A DNA stretch of 64,000 bases from Shinella sp. XGS7 (GTDB lineage: Bacteria; Pseudomonadota; Gammaproteobacteria; Burkholderiales; Burkholderiaceae_C): assembly GCF_020535565.1 (NCBI RefSeq), contig NZ_CP084758.1, positions 1,205,501 through 1,269,500 of the forward strand, read 5' to 3'. The translations under genes were made by a program, and so were the position numbers. Of this stretch, positions 1 to 7,714 are shown one piece after another; position 1 is the stretch's first letter; the number at the start of each line of letters is the position of its first letter. The notes under the pieces were generated by a model. The model saw nothing but the letters and a program-made list of their open reading frames with translations, was not told the DNA's origin and searched no databases.

Positions 1-2
1 AC

Positions 3-275
3 CCCGGCAGCAATGAGCAGATCGCCTCCTTCTGCGAGATGAACTACGGGGTCAGCTTCCCCATGATGTCCAAGATCCGCGTCAACGGCGCCGAAGCACA
101 TCCCCTTTGGCAATGGCTCAAGAGTGAGAAGCCGGGTTTTCTGGGCACCGAGCTGATCAAGTGGAATTTCAGCAAATTCCTGATCGGCCGCGACGGCCAG
201 GTGCTCAAGCGCTACGCGCCCAATGACGCGCCGGAGAAGCTGCGCGGCGATATCGAGGCGGCGCTGGGCCGCTAG
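3..275 (+). CDS. glutathione peroxidase, C-terminal part (5' end outside window)
   Basis: The reading frame is open from the window edge and codes for 90 residues of a thiol (glutathione or thioredoxin) peroxidase that reduces hydroperoxides. Seen directly: an N-E-Q-I-A-S-F-C stretch, the F-P-M-M-S-K-I segment, and the family signature W-N-F-S-K-F-L, which supplies the catalytic Trp and Asn. The peroxidatic Cys/Sec and Gln lie upstream, so which of them is present cannot be judged. No signal peptide can be assessed. The TAG stop is shared, base for base, with the convergent Crp-family gene: the palindrome CTAG gives a TAG on each strand. Confidence 0.93.
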   Translation, partial: PGSNEQIASFCEMNYGVSFPMMSKIRVNGAEAHPLWQWLKSEKPGFLGTELIKWNFSKFLIGRDGQVLKRYAPNDAPEKLRGDIEAALGR

Positions 276-946
276 GCCGTGCGCAGCCACAGCCGGCCAT
301 AGCCGCGCCGCAGCTCGCCCCGGGCCACGGCCGCGCTGAGCAGCTGGTTCACCGTCTGGCGCGAGAGATGGGCCAGGGCGGCCAGTTCGGCCTGGGTGGC
401 GGCCAGGGCCTGCCAGCCCTCGGCATCGGTGGCCTGGCCTCGCTCCCGCGCCAGCTGGGCCAGGGCCAGCGCAAAACGCTGCTCGGCGCTGCGGTGACGC
501 GCGGCCTCCAGCAGGCGCAGATTGCCCTCGAAGCGCAGGGCGAACTCGCGCAGCAGGGCGCGGGCAAAGCCGGGCTGCTCGTCCATCAGCAGGGCGTAGG
601 CCGCAGGGCCGATCACCAGCAGGCGGCTGGGGCGCCGTGCCAGGGCCTCGTAGCCGGCCGGGCGCCCCGTAGCGAAGGCCGCCAGGCCAAAGAGGCGCGG
701 CGCCTGCACATGCTCCAGCACCGAAACCTCGCCGTCCTGACCGGTGAGCCGGGCCTCGATCTCGCCCTCCACCACGGCGTAGAAGGCCGGGCAGACCTGG
801 TCCTGGGCGAAGAGCGTGCGGCCGCGCGCCAGGCGCTGCCGACGCAGCAGGGGGCGCAGGCGCTCGCGCAGGCCCGGGTCCAGGCCCAGGCCGGGGAAGT
901 TGGCGGCCAGCACCGCGTCCAGGGCGGTGTCCACGGAATCATCCAT
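272..946 (-). CDS. Crp/Fnr-family transcriptional regulator
   Basis: A 224-residue cytoplasmic regulator. Residues about 25-120 form the cyclic-nucleotide-binding-like beta roll and 183-220 the Crp-type winged helix-turn-helix, with recognition helix L-S-R-Q-T-V-N-Q-L-L at 194-203. There is no N-terminal cysteine cluster, so it is not an iron-sulfur FNR. The phosphate-binding cassette (F-G-L-A-A-F-A-T-G-R-P near 86-96) lacks the usual GE and RxA residues, so cAMP is an unlikely ligand. The ATG at 946 was chosen because it starts just before the conserved domain; upstream codons in the frame are low-complexity Arg/Pro. It is divergent from the DUF2332 gene, with a perfect palindrome in the gap that could be its own operator. 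The ligand is unknown. Confidence 0.9.
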   Translation of the reverse strand: MDDSVDTALDAVLAANFPGLGLDPGLRERLRPLLRRQRLARGRTLFAQDQVCPAFYAVVEGEIEARLTGQDGEVSVLEHVQAPRLFGLAAFATGRPAGYEALARRPSRLLVIGPAAYALLMDEQPGFARALLREFALRFEGNLRLLEAARHRSAEQRFALALAQLARERGQATDAEGWQALAATQAELAALAHLSRQTVNQLLSAAVARGELRRGYGRLWLRTA

Positions 947-952
947 GCGTTC

Positions 953-972
953 ATTGTCGGGTACCCGACAAT
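953..972. promoter_or_regulatory. 20-bp perfect palindrome between divergent genes, candidate operator
   Basis: The two 10-base arms ATTGTCGGGT and ACCCGACAAT are exact reverse complements with no spacer. The site begins 6 bp upstream of the Crp-family start codon and ends 33 bp upstream of the DUF2332 start. Crp/Fnr dimers bind two-fold symmetric sites of about this length. The sequence differs from the classical CRP (TGTGA) and FNR (TTGAT) half-sites, which fits a regulator with its own specificity. Assignment to the neighbouring regulator is inference from position and symmetry. Confidence 0.7.
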
Positions 973-1005
973 TGCGGCGCGGTGGCGGGCCTAGGCTTGC
1001 GGCCC

Positions 1006-2109
1006 ATGGACATCGACGCTTTGCTCCCTGCCTGGGCCGCCCAGTACCGCCACTTTGCCGAGCACGAGTGCCGGGAAGATCCGCTCTATGTGGCGATCTG
1101 CCGGGCCGTGGCCGACAGCCCCGAGCTGCTGGCCCTGATGGCCGAGGCGCCCGAGACGCAGCGCCTGCCCAATCTGCTGCTGGCGGCCCTGCACGACCGG
1201 CTGCTGGCCGGCAGCCGCCATGCCCTGGCCGGCTACTACCCAAGCTGCGGTGGCGAGCGCCTGCCCGATGCCGCGCTGCCGGGCCTGCTGCTGGATTTCG
1301 CCCGCCGCGAGCGCGCCGCCTTGGTCGGCATCCTGGCCAGCCGCCAGACCCAGACCAATGAGGTGGGGCGCTGCGCCCTGCTGTGGCCGGCCTTGCAGCG
1401 GCTGGTCGAACTGAGCGGCCGGCAAGACCTGGCCCTGCTGGACATCGGCAGCAGCGCCGGCCTGAACCTGGGGGTGGACCGCTACCGCTACGACTACGGG
1501 CCGGCCGGCCAGCGTGGCGCCCCGGCCGGCCCCGAGCGCCCCCTGATCCGCTGCGACTGGACCGGCCCTGTGCCGCCGCCGGCCCGGGCCGACTGGCGCC
1601 TGGTGGCCCGCGCGGGCCTGGACCCGGCCCCGGTGGACCTGGAGGACGAGGCGGCGCGGCGCTGGCTGCGCGCCTGCCTCTGGCCGCATGACCGGGAGCG
1701 GGCGCGCCGTCTGGACCAGGCCCTGGCCCTGGCGCGCGCCGAGGGCCCGCCGGTGCAGCGGGCGGCCGACTGCCTGGCCGCGGTGGAGCCCTGGCTGGAC
1801 AGCCTGCCGGCCGGGGTCCAGCCCCTGGTCTTCAACAGCTGGGTGCTGCACTACTTCAGTCCTGCCGAGCTGGCCCGCTACCAGGCCGGCATGCTGGCCC
1901 TGGTGCGCCGGCGTGGCCTGGCCTGGCTGTGCGCCGAGGCGGCGCCCTGCCACCCGGCCGTCCTGGTCCGGCCCGAGCCGGCGCCGGCGGGGTCTGCCAC
2001 CCTGTGGAGCCTGCACTGCAGCCCGGCGGGCGGCGGGCTGCAACACCTGGCCCTGGCCTGGTCGCATGCCCACGGTCGCTGGGCGCAATGGCTGCAAGCT
2101 ACATATTGA
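1006..2109 (+). CDS. DUF2332 family protein
   Basis: A 367-residue protein resembling DUF2332. The family-like start has W-A-A-Q-Y-R-H-F-A-E-H-E, then S-P-E-L-L and R-L-P-N-L-L-L-A-A-L-H near residues 35-65. A glycine-rich L-D-I-G-S-S-A-G-L-N-L stretch at about 145-155 resembles the SAM-binding loop of class I methyltransferases, and the C-terminal half has a Rossmann-like hydrophobic pattern. A methyltransferase-like activity is therefore possible but unproven. No signal peptide. A GTG 24 bp upstream could also start the frame; ATG 1006 is preferred because it fits the conserved start. It is divergent from the Crp-family gene and probably controlled through the shared palindrome. Confidence 0.8.
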   Translation: MDIDALLPAWAAQYRHFAEHECREDPLYVAICRAVADSPELLALMAEAPETQRLPNLLLAALHDRLLAGSRHALAGYYPSCGGERLPDAALPGLLLDFARRERAALVGILASRQTQTNEVGRCALLWPALQRLVELSGRQDLALLDIGSSAGLNLGVDRYRYDYGPAGQRGAPAGPERPLIRCDWTGPVPPPARADWRLVARAGLDPAPVDLEDEAARRWLRACLWPHDRERARRLDQALALARAEGPPVQRAADCLAAVEPWLDSLPAGVQPLVFNSWVLHYFSPAELARYQAGMLALVRRRGLAWLCAEAAPCHPAVLVRPEPAPAGSATLWSLHCSPAGGGLQHLALAWSHAHGRWAQWLQATY

Positions 2110-2179
2110 GGATGAAAGCGGCCACCCTGTAAGAAATAGCGGCTGCGCACCGGAAGTCGGGGCGTAAGCTGGGGCCGTC

Positions 2180-2902
2180 ATGCGGCGTCGTACCCTGCTT
2201 CTGCTCGCACTCAGCGCCCCGCTTGGGGTCGCACATGCCCAGCCGCCCCTGCTGCGGGTGGTGGGCAGTGCCGACCCGCCTTACCGCATCTTCGGCCCCG
2301 CCGGGGCGGGCGGACTGTACTACGAGCTGCTCAGCGAGGCGGCGCGCCGCCTGGGCTGGACCCTGCGCTTCGACGAGGCGCCCTCGGCCCGGGCCCTGCG
2401 CATGATGGAGCTGGGCGAGGCCGATCTGATGATGGGCCCTTTCCGCGCCCCGGCCCGCGAGCGTTTCCTGCTTTACACCCAGGTGCCGCTGCCGGCGGTG
2501 GACATCGCCTTCTACACCCAGCCCTGGGTGGTGCCCCTGCGCCATCCCGACGATCTGGTGGGCCGCACGATTGCCGTGCACCGCGGCAAGCGCTACGGCA
2601 GCGCTTTCGATGAGGACCCGCGCCTGCGCCGCCACGAACTGAGCAATTACCGCACCGCCTTCGAGATGGTGGCCCGCGGCCGGGCCGATGTGGTGGTGGT
2701 GCCCGAGCTGCAGGGCGATCTGCTGCAGCGCGAGCTGCAGCTGGATCTGGTCAAGCAGCCCCTGCGCATGAGCGGGCTCCAGCCCCATGTGGTGCTGTCG
2801 CGGCTCTCGCCCTGGCTGGCCTACCAGGGCGAGCTGGAGCGGGCCTTCCAGTCCATGCGCGAGGACGGCAGCTGGCAGCGCATCCTGCAGCGCTACCGCT
2901 AG
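2180..2902 (+). CDS. periplasmic solute-binding protein, family 3 (copy 1 of tandem pair)
   Basis: A 240-residue exported protein. The signal peptide M-R-R-R-T-L-L-L-L-A-L-S... ends near A-H-A at residue 20. It is followed by a family-3 (amino-acid type) binding fold with V-V-G-S-A-D-P-P-Y-R-I-F at the start and L-G-E-A-D-L-M-M-G-P in the first lobe. At about 240 residues it is near the usual family length. No ABC permease or ATPase lies beside it, so it may feed a distant transporter or act as a sensor-like binding protein. The next gene is a close paralogue. Confidence 0.85.
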   Translation: MRRRTLLLLALSAPLGVAHAQPPLLRVVGSADPPYRIFGPAGAGGLYYELLSEAARRLGWTLRFDEAPSARALRMMELGEADLMMGPFRAPARERFLLYTQVPLPAVDIAFYTQPWVVPLRHPDDLVGRTIAVHRGKRYGSAFDEDPRLRRHELSNYRTAFEMVARGRADVVVVPELQGDLLQRELQLDLVKQPLRMSGLQPHVVLSRLSPWLAYQGELERAFQSMREDGSWQRILQRYR

Positions 2903-2934
2903 GGCCAGTGCCGGTGCTTGCTATGCTGGGCCGC

Positions 2935-3666
2935 ATGCGCCGCCGTCCCTGCCTCCTTCTGCCGTTGCTGCTGCTGGCGCCCGGTTTGCGGGCGCAGCCG
3001 GCACCCCAGCTGCTGCGAGTGGTGGGCAGTGCCGACCCGCCCTACCGGATCTTCAATGCCGAGGGCGGCGGCAGCGGCCTCTATTACGAGCTGCTGGGCG
3101 AGGCCGCGCGCCGTCTGGGCTGGACCCTGCACTACCAGGAGGTGCCCTCGGCCCGGGCCTTTCGCATGATGGAGCTGGGCGAGGCCGATCTGATGATGGG
3201 CCCGCTGCGCACACCCGAGCGCGAGCGATTCCTGAGCTATGGCCAGGTGCAGCTGCCGGTGGAGGACAAGGCCTTCTACACCCGGCCCGGGGCGTCCGCC
3301 GTGCGCAGCCTGGACGATCTGCTGGGGCGCAGCATCGCGGTGCAGCGCGGCAAGCGCTATGGCGCCGGCTTCGACACCGATCCGCGCCTGCTGCGCCATG
3401 AGGTGGGTGACTACCGGGTGGCCCTGGAGATGGTGGCCCGCGGGCGCCTGGACATGGCCGTGCTGCCCGAGCGCCAGGGCGATGCCCTGCTGCGCGAGCT
3501 GGGCCTGGGCCTCACCAAGCAGCCCTGGCGCCTGCCGGGCGAGGTGCCACATGTGGTGATGGCCCGGCTCTCGCCCTGGCTCACGCGCCAGACCGAGCTG
3601 GACCGCGCCTTCCAGGCCATGCGCGAGGACGGCAGCTGGCAGCGCATCCTGCAGCGCTACCGCTAG
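2935..3666 (+). CDS. periplasmic solute-binding protein, family 3 (copy 2 of tandem pair)
   Basis: A 243-residue exported protein (signal peptide M-R-R-R-P-C-L-L-L-P-L-L-L-L-A-P to about residue 21). It shares long blocks with the preceding gene: V-V-G-S-A-D-P-P-Y-R-I-F, M-M-E-L-G-E-A-D-L-M-M-G-P, and an identical end E-D-G-S-W-Q-R-I-L-Q-R-Y-R. In-frame GTG 2908 and ATG 2923 lie upstream. ATG 2935 is chosen because it reproduces the M-R-R-R start of the paralogue. It arose by tandem duplication, and differences are concentrated in the signal peptide and between the blocks. The ligand is unknown. Confidence 0.84.
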   Translation: MRRRPCLLLPLLLLAPGLRAQPAPQLLRVVGSADPPYRIFNAEGGGSGLYYELLGEAARRLGWTLHYQEVPSARAFRMMELGEADLMMGPLRTPERERFLSYGQVQLPVEDKAFYTRPGASAVRSLDDLLGRSIAVQRGKRYGAGFDTDPRLLRHEVGDYRVALEMVARGRLDMAVLPERQGDALLRELGLGLTKQPWRLPGEVPHVVMARLSPWLTRQTELDRAFQAMREDGSWQRILQRYR

Positions 3667-3706
3667 CATCGGGGCCTTCCAGGGCTCAATCACAAGGCTG
3701 CTCGCC

Positions 3707-5065
3707 ATGCTGCGCAAGACCCCCCGCTTTTCCGCCTCGGCGGCCCGTCGCACCTGGCTGGGCCGTAGCCTGGCCGCCACGGCCCTGCTGTCCACCCTGC
3801 TGCTGCCCGGCCTGCCGGCCCGGGCCCAGACGCCCGAGGCCACGCTGGAGCGCCAGCGTGCCGCGGTGCAGCGCGAGCAGACGGCCTATCTGCAGACGCT
3901 CAAGGAACTGGTGGAGATCGAGTCCGGCAGCGCCGACCGCGAGGGCCTGGACCGCATCGCCGCCCTCATCGCCCAACGCCTGCGCGCCCTGGGCGGCCAG
4001 GTCAGCCTGATCGATCCGGCCCAGCCCGGCTTCGAGATCTACCGCATGTTCGACACGCCCGAGAAGCCCGGCCCCATGGTCAAGGCCGTCTTCCCTGGCC
4101 GGGGCAGCAAGAAGATCCTGCTGCTGGCCCATATGGACACGGTCTATGCCCGCGGCATGCTGGCCCAGCAGCCCTTTCGGGTCGAGGGCGGCAAGGCCTA
4201 CGGCCTGGGCATTGCCGATGACAAGCAGGGCGTGGCCCTGGTGCTGCACCTGCTGGCCCTGCTCCAGGCCGAGGGCGAGCCCGACTGGGGCCAGCTTACC
4301 GTGCTGATCAATGGCGACGAGGAGATCAGCTCCCCCGCCTCGCGTGCCCTCATCACCCAGCTGGGTGGCGAGCATGATGTGGTGCTGTCCTATGAAAGCG
4401 GCGGCGGCCCCAGCGGGCCGGACGGCCTGCGCCTGGCCACCAGCGGCATTGCTGCGGCCAATCTGCTGGTCAAGGGCCGGGCCGCCCATGCCGGCGCGGC
4501 GCCGGAGCGCGGCGTGAACGCGCTCTACGAGCTCTCGCACCAGATCATGCAGGCGCGCGATCTCTCCGATCCCAAGGTGGGCCGCCAGCTGCACTGGACC
4601 CTGGCGCGGGCCGGCCTGGTGCGCAATATGATCCCGCCCGCCGCCGAGGCCTCGGCCGATGTGCGGGTGGACCGGGTGGCCGATTTCGACCTGATCGAGC
4701 GCGAGCTGCGCGCGCGCATCCAGCGCAAGCTGCTGCCCGAGAGCGAGGTGAGCCTGGAGTTCGAGCGCCGCCGCCCGCCCCTGCAGGCCAGCGAGGCCGC
4801 GCGCCGCCTGGCCGCCCATGCCGAAGCCCTGGCGCGCGAGCAGGGCCTGGCCCTGGTGGTGCGCGACCAGCCCAGCGGCGGCGGCACCGATGCGGCCTTT
4901 GCCGCCCTGGCCACCCGGGCGCCGGTGCTGGAGGGCCTGGGCCTGCGCGGCTTCGGCGCCCACACCACCAATGCCGAGTACGTGGTGCTGGAGTCCATTG
5001 CGCCCAAGCTGCTGCTGAACCTGCGCCTGGTGCTGGACATCGCCCGCGGTCAGGCCCGCTGGTGA
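3707..5065 (+). CDS. exported M20-family metallopeptidase (glutamate carboxypeptidase / CPG2-like)
   Basis: A 452-residue di-zinc exopeptidase or amidohydrolase. The signal sequence runs to about residue 40 (L-P-A-R-A then Q-T-P). Metal-binding motifs are in family order: A-H-M-D-T-V at 141-146 (His142, Asp144), G-I-A-D-D-K-Q-G at 168-175 (bridging Asp), and G-D-E-E at 203-206 (catalytic and metal Glu). The G-A-H-T-T-N-A-E-Y near residue 430 carries the last zinc His. A dimerisation lid lies between. The closest match is the carboxypeptidase G2 group, which releases C-terminal glutamate. In this neighbourhood an aminoacyl or peptide substrate in the periplasm is plausible, but the sequence does not fix it. 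Confidence 0.9.
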   Translation: MLRKTPRFSASAARRTWLGRSLAATALLSTLLLPGLPARAQTPEATLERQRAAVQREQTAYLQTLKELVEIESGSADREGLDRIAALIAQRLRALGGQVSLIDPAQPGFEIYRMFDTPEKPGPMVKAVFPGRGSKKILLLAHMDTVYARGMLAQQPFRVEGGKAYGLGIADDKQGVALVLHLLALLQAEGEPDWGQLTVLINGDEEISSPASRALITQLGGEHDVVLSYESGGGPSGPDGLRLATSGIAAANLLVKGRAAHAGAAPERGVNALYELSHQIMQARDLSDPKVGRQLHWTLARAGLVRNMIPPAAEASADVRVDRVADFDLIERELRARIQRKLLPESEVSLEFERRRPPLQASEAARRLAAHAEALAREQGLALVVRDQPSGGGTDAAFAALATRAPVLEGLGLRGFGAHTTNAEYVVLESIAPKLLLNLRLVLDIARGQARW

Positions 5066-5122
5066 GGCCGGGGCCGCGCTGGTGATAATGGCGCTCGACA
5101 TTCGCACCTTGGAGTTCCCACC

Positions 5123-6316
5123 ATGTTCCAGCACGTCGATGCCTACGCCGGCGACCCCATCCTGAGCCTCAACGAAGCCTTCCAGAAGGACGAGCGCGCG
5201 GGCAAGATCAATCTGTCGATCGGCATCTATTTCGACGACGACGGCCGCATCCCCATGCTGGACTCGGTGCGCCGCGCCGAGCTGGCCGTGGTGGCCGAGG
5301 CCGGCGCCCGGCCCTATCTGCCCATGGAAGGCCTGCCCCTGTTCCGCAGCGCGGTGCAGGGCCTGCTCTTCGGCGCCGAGCACCCGGTGCTCAAGGCCGG
5401 CCGCGTGGCCACCATCCAGGGCGTGGGCTCCAGCGGCGGCCTCAAGGTGGGCGCCGACTTCATCAAGCGCTACTTCCCCGGCAGCGCCATCTATGTCTCC
5501 GACCCCACCTGGGACAACCACCGCGCCGTCTTCGAGGGTTCGGGCCTGGAGGTCAAGAGCTACCCCTATTACGACGCCAAGACCGGCGGCCTGCGCTTTG
5601 CCGACATGCTGGAGACCCTGCGCGGTCTGCCCAAGCACAGCGTGGTGCTGCTGCACGCCTGCTGCCACAACCCCACCGGCGTGGACCTCACGCCCCTGCA
5701 GTGGGATGAGCTGATCCCGGTGCTGGCCGAGCGCGAGCTGCTGCCCTTCCTGGACCTGGCCTACCAGGGCTATGGCGACGGTCTGGAGCAGGATGCCTTT
5801 GCCATCCGCGCGCTGGCGGATGCCGGCCTGTCCTTCTTCGTGGCGAACAGCTTCTCCAAGAACATGAGCCTGTATGGCGAGCGCTGCGGCGCGCTGTCGG
5901 TGGTCTGCCCCGACGCGCAGCAGGCCGCCAATGTGCTGGGCCAGCTCAAGTTCATGATCCGCCGCAACTACTCCAACCCGCCCATGCACGGCGGCCAGGT
6001 GGTGGCCCGGGTGCTGAACGACCCCGAGCTGCGCACGCTCTGGGAAGGCGAGGTCGAGGAGATGCGCGAGCGCATCCTGGCCATGCGCAATGCCCTGTTC
6101 GAGGTGCTCAGCGCCAAGCTGCCGGGCCGCGATCTGCGCTACTTCCTGACCCAGCGCGGCATGTTCAGCTACACCGGCCTCTCGGCCGAGCAGGTGGACC
6201 GCCTCAAGAACGAGTTCGGCGTCTACCTGATCCGCTCGGGTCGCATGTGCATCGCCGGCCTCAACACCCGCAATGTGGAGGCCACGGCCACGGCCATGGC
6301 GGCGGTGCTGGCCTGA
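5123..6316 (+). CDS. tyrB: aromatic/aspartate aminotransferase (class I, TyrB-like)
   Basis: A 397-residue cytoplasmic PLP enzyme that swaps amino groups between 2-oxoglutarate and aromatic amino acids or aspartate. Visible landmarks: C-C-H-N-P-T-G-V-D near 180-188, D-L-A-Y-Q-G-Y at 211-217 (PLP-ring Asp and Tyr), the Schiff-base lysine Lys246 in N-S-F-S-K-N, and the substrate-carboxylate Arg in the C-terminal [10 protein letters not shown]. Length and motif spacing are those of E. coli AspC/TyrB. A GGAGTT ribosome site lies 8 bases before the ATG. It lies 125 bp before dadA in the same direction. TyrB rather than AspC is chosen by overall resemblance only. Confidence 0.9.
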   Translation: MFQHVDAYAGDPILSLNEAFQKDERAGKINLSIGIYFDDDGRIPMLDSVRRAELAVVAEAGARPYLPMEGLPLFRSAVQGLLFGAEHPVLKAGRVATIQGVGSSGGLKVGADFIKRYFPGSAIYVSDPTWDNHRAVFEGSGLEVKSYPYYDAKTGGLRFADMLETLRGLPKHSVVLLHACCHNPTGVDLTPLQWDELIPVLAERELLPFLDLAYQGYGDGLEQDAFAIRALADAGLSFFVANSFSKNMSLYGERCGALSVVCPDAQQAANVLGQLKFMIRRNYSNPPMHGGQVVARVLNDPELRTLWEGEVEEMRERILAMRNALFEVLSAKLPGRDLRYFLTQRGMFSYTGLSAEQVDRLKNEFGVYLIRSGRMCIAGLNTRNVEATATAMAAVLA

Positions 6317-6339
6317 TCACCCTGGGTTAAGCCCCCCTG

Positions 6340-6361
6340 GCTCCGCATTCACCAGGGTTAT
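6340..6361 (+). promoter_or_regulatory. 22-bp motif shared with the 13.25 kb intergenic region, upstream of dadA
   Basis: The sequence GCTCCGCATTC-ACCAG-GGTTAT matches the reverse complement of positions 13252-13273 at 19 of 22 bases. Both copies are intergenic, one upstream of the D-amino acid dehydrogenase and one between a TonB receptor and an ornithine cyclodeaminase homologue. An ACCCTGG/CCAGGGT inverted repeat (6319-6325 and 6352-6358) brackets the dadA copy. A common regulator of amino-acid catabolic genes (an Lrp- or LysR-type protein) is a reasonable guess, not shown. Confidence 0.45.
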
Positions 6362-6441
6362 AGAGTCCGCCATCGCTTTCATTGGCATGGCGGGCCGCAG
6401 CTCCCTTACCCTGCCGGGCCAAGCCAAGCCCAAGGGACAGG

Positions 6442-7704
6442 ATGAAGCAGATTGTGGTGATCGGGGGTGGGGTGGTCGGCCTGACGACCGCCTGGACCCT
6501 GGCCGAGGAGGGCCACCAGGTCACACTGGTGGAACGCGAGGCCGCGCTGGCCGAGGGTGCCAGCCGCGCCAACGGCGGCCAGCTCAGCTACCGCTATGTC
6601 TCGCCCCTGGCCGATGCCGGCGTGCCCCTCAAGGCCCTGCGCTGGCTGCTGGATCCGGACGGTCCGCTGCGCTTCAAGCCCGAGCTGCGCTGGCACCAGT
6701 GGGCCTGGATGCTGGCCTTTCTGCGCGCCTGCCGCGGCCCGGTGAACCGCCGCAGCACCGAGCGCCTGCTGGCCCTGGGCGCGCTCAGCCAGCAGGCCTT
6801 TGCGCGCCTGCAGCGGGACGCGGGCCTGGATGAGGCCATCGCCCTGCGCGCCCCCGGCAAGCTGGTGATCTACCGCAAGCCCGAGGAGTTCGCCCGCGTG
6901 GCCCAGCGCCTGCGCGCCACCCCGGGCGGTCCCGAGCAGGTGCTGGACCATGGCGAATGCCTGGCGCTTGAGCCGGCCCTGGCCTTGGCCGACAGCCGCT
7001 TTGCCGGCGGCGTCTTCACCCCCGGTGAGGCCGTGGCCGACTGCCACGCCCTGTGCCTGCAGCTGGCCGAGCGCCTGCACCGCCATCCCAATTTCCGCGG
7101 CGTGCAGCGCGCCGAGGGCCGCAGCTTCCGCCAGGAGGGCGGCCGCGTGCGCGCCCTGATCGCCCGCGACGGTCAGGAGATCGGCGGCGACGCCTTTGTG
7201 CTGGCCGCCGGCCTGCACAGCCGCGGCCTGGGCAAGAGCCTGGGCCTGGACCTGCCGCTCTACCCGCTCAAGGGCTACAGCCTGAGCGCGCCCATCGTGG
7301 CCGGCGAGCACCGCCCGCCCGAGGTGAGCGTGACCGACTTCGAGCGCAAGGTGCTCTATGCCCGCATCGGCACGCAGCTGCGCGTGGCGGCCATGGTGGA
7401 CCTGGTGGGCGACGATGCCCGCATCGATCCGCAGCGCATCGCCTCGCTCCAGCGCGCCTGCCGCGATATGTTCCCGCGCGCCGCCGACTACGAGCGTGCC
7501 GAGCAATGGGCCGGCCTGCGCCCGGCCACGCCCAGCGGTGCGCCCATCCTGGGCGCCAGCGGCGTGGCGGACAACCTCTGGCTCAACGTGGGCCATGGCG
7601 CCCTGGGCTTCACCTTCTCCTTCGGCTCGGCCCGCATCGTGGCCGATCTGATGGCCGGCCGCGTCAGCCCCCTGCCGCTGGACGGCCTGCAGCTGGCGCG
7701 CTGA
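6442..7704 (+). CDS. dadA: D-amino acid dehydrogenase (DadA-like FAD oxidoreductase)
   Basis: A 420-residue FAD enzyme that oxidises D-amino acids to 2-oxo acids, passing electrons to the respiratory chain. The dinucleotide fold starts at once (I-G-G-G-V-V-G-L at 7-14). The DadA hallmark region S-R-A-N-G-G-Q-L-S-Y lies at 41-50, and the C-terminal G-L-R-P-A-T-P-S-G and N-V-G-H-G-A-L-G-F-T motifs complete the family pattern. ATG 6442 is chosen because it sits six residues before the FAD motif with GGGACAGG before it. D-alanine freed from cell wall by the nearby DD- and LD-carboxypeptidases is a natural substrate. The enzyme is at the head of a same-direction trio (dadA, serine hydrolase, LD-carboxypeptidase). 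Confidence 0.88.
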   Translation: MKQIVVIGGGVVGLTTAWTLAEEGHQVTLVEREAALAEGASRANGGQLSYRYVSPLADAGVPLKALRWLLDPDGPLRFKPELRWHQWAWMLAFLRACRGPVNRRSTERLLALGALSQQAFARLQRDAGLDEAIALRAPGKLVIYRKPEEFARVAQRLRATPGGPEQVLDHGECLALEPALALADSRFAGGVFTPGEAVADCHALCLQLAERLHRHPNFRGVQRAEGRSFRQEGGRVRALIARDGQEIGGDAFVLAAGLHSRGLGKSLGLDLPLYPLKGYSLSAPIVAGEHRPPEVSVTDFERKVLYARIGTQLRVAAMVDLVGDDARIDPQRIASLQRACRDMFPRAADYERAEQWAGLRPATPSGAPILGASGVADNLWLNVGHGALGFTFSFGSARIVADLMAGRVSPLPLDGLQLAR

Positions 7705-7714
7705 GGCCCGGCGC

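Noticed and set aside
3686-5989. Long minus-strand open frame (about 767 codons) opposite the M20 peptidase and tyrB
   Set aside because: Antisense shadow of GC-rich codons; composition is His/Gln/Ala/Gly-rich low complexity, no domain, and it lies wholly opposite two well-supported genes.
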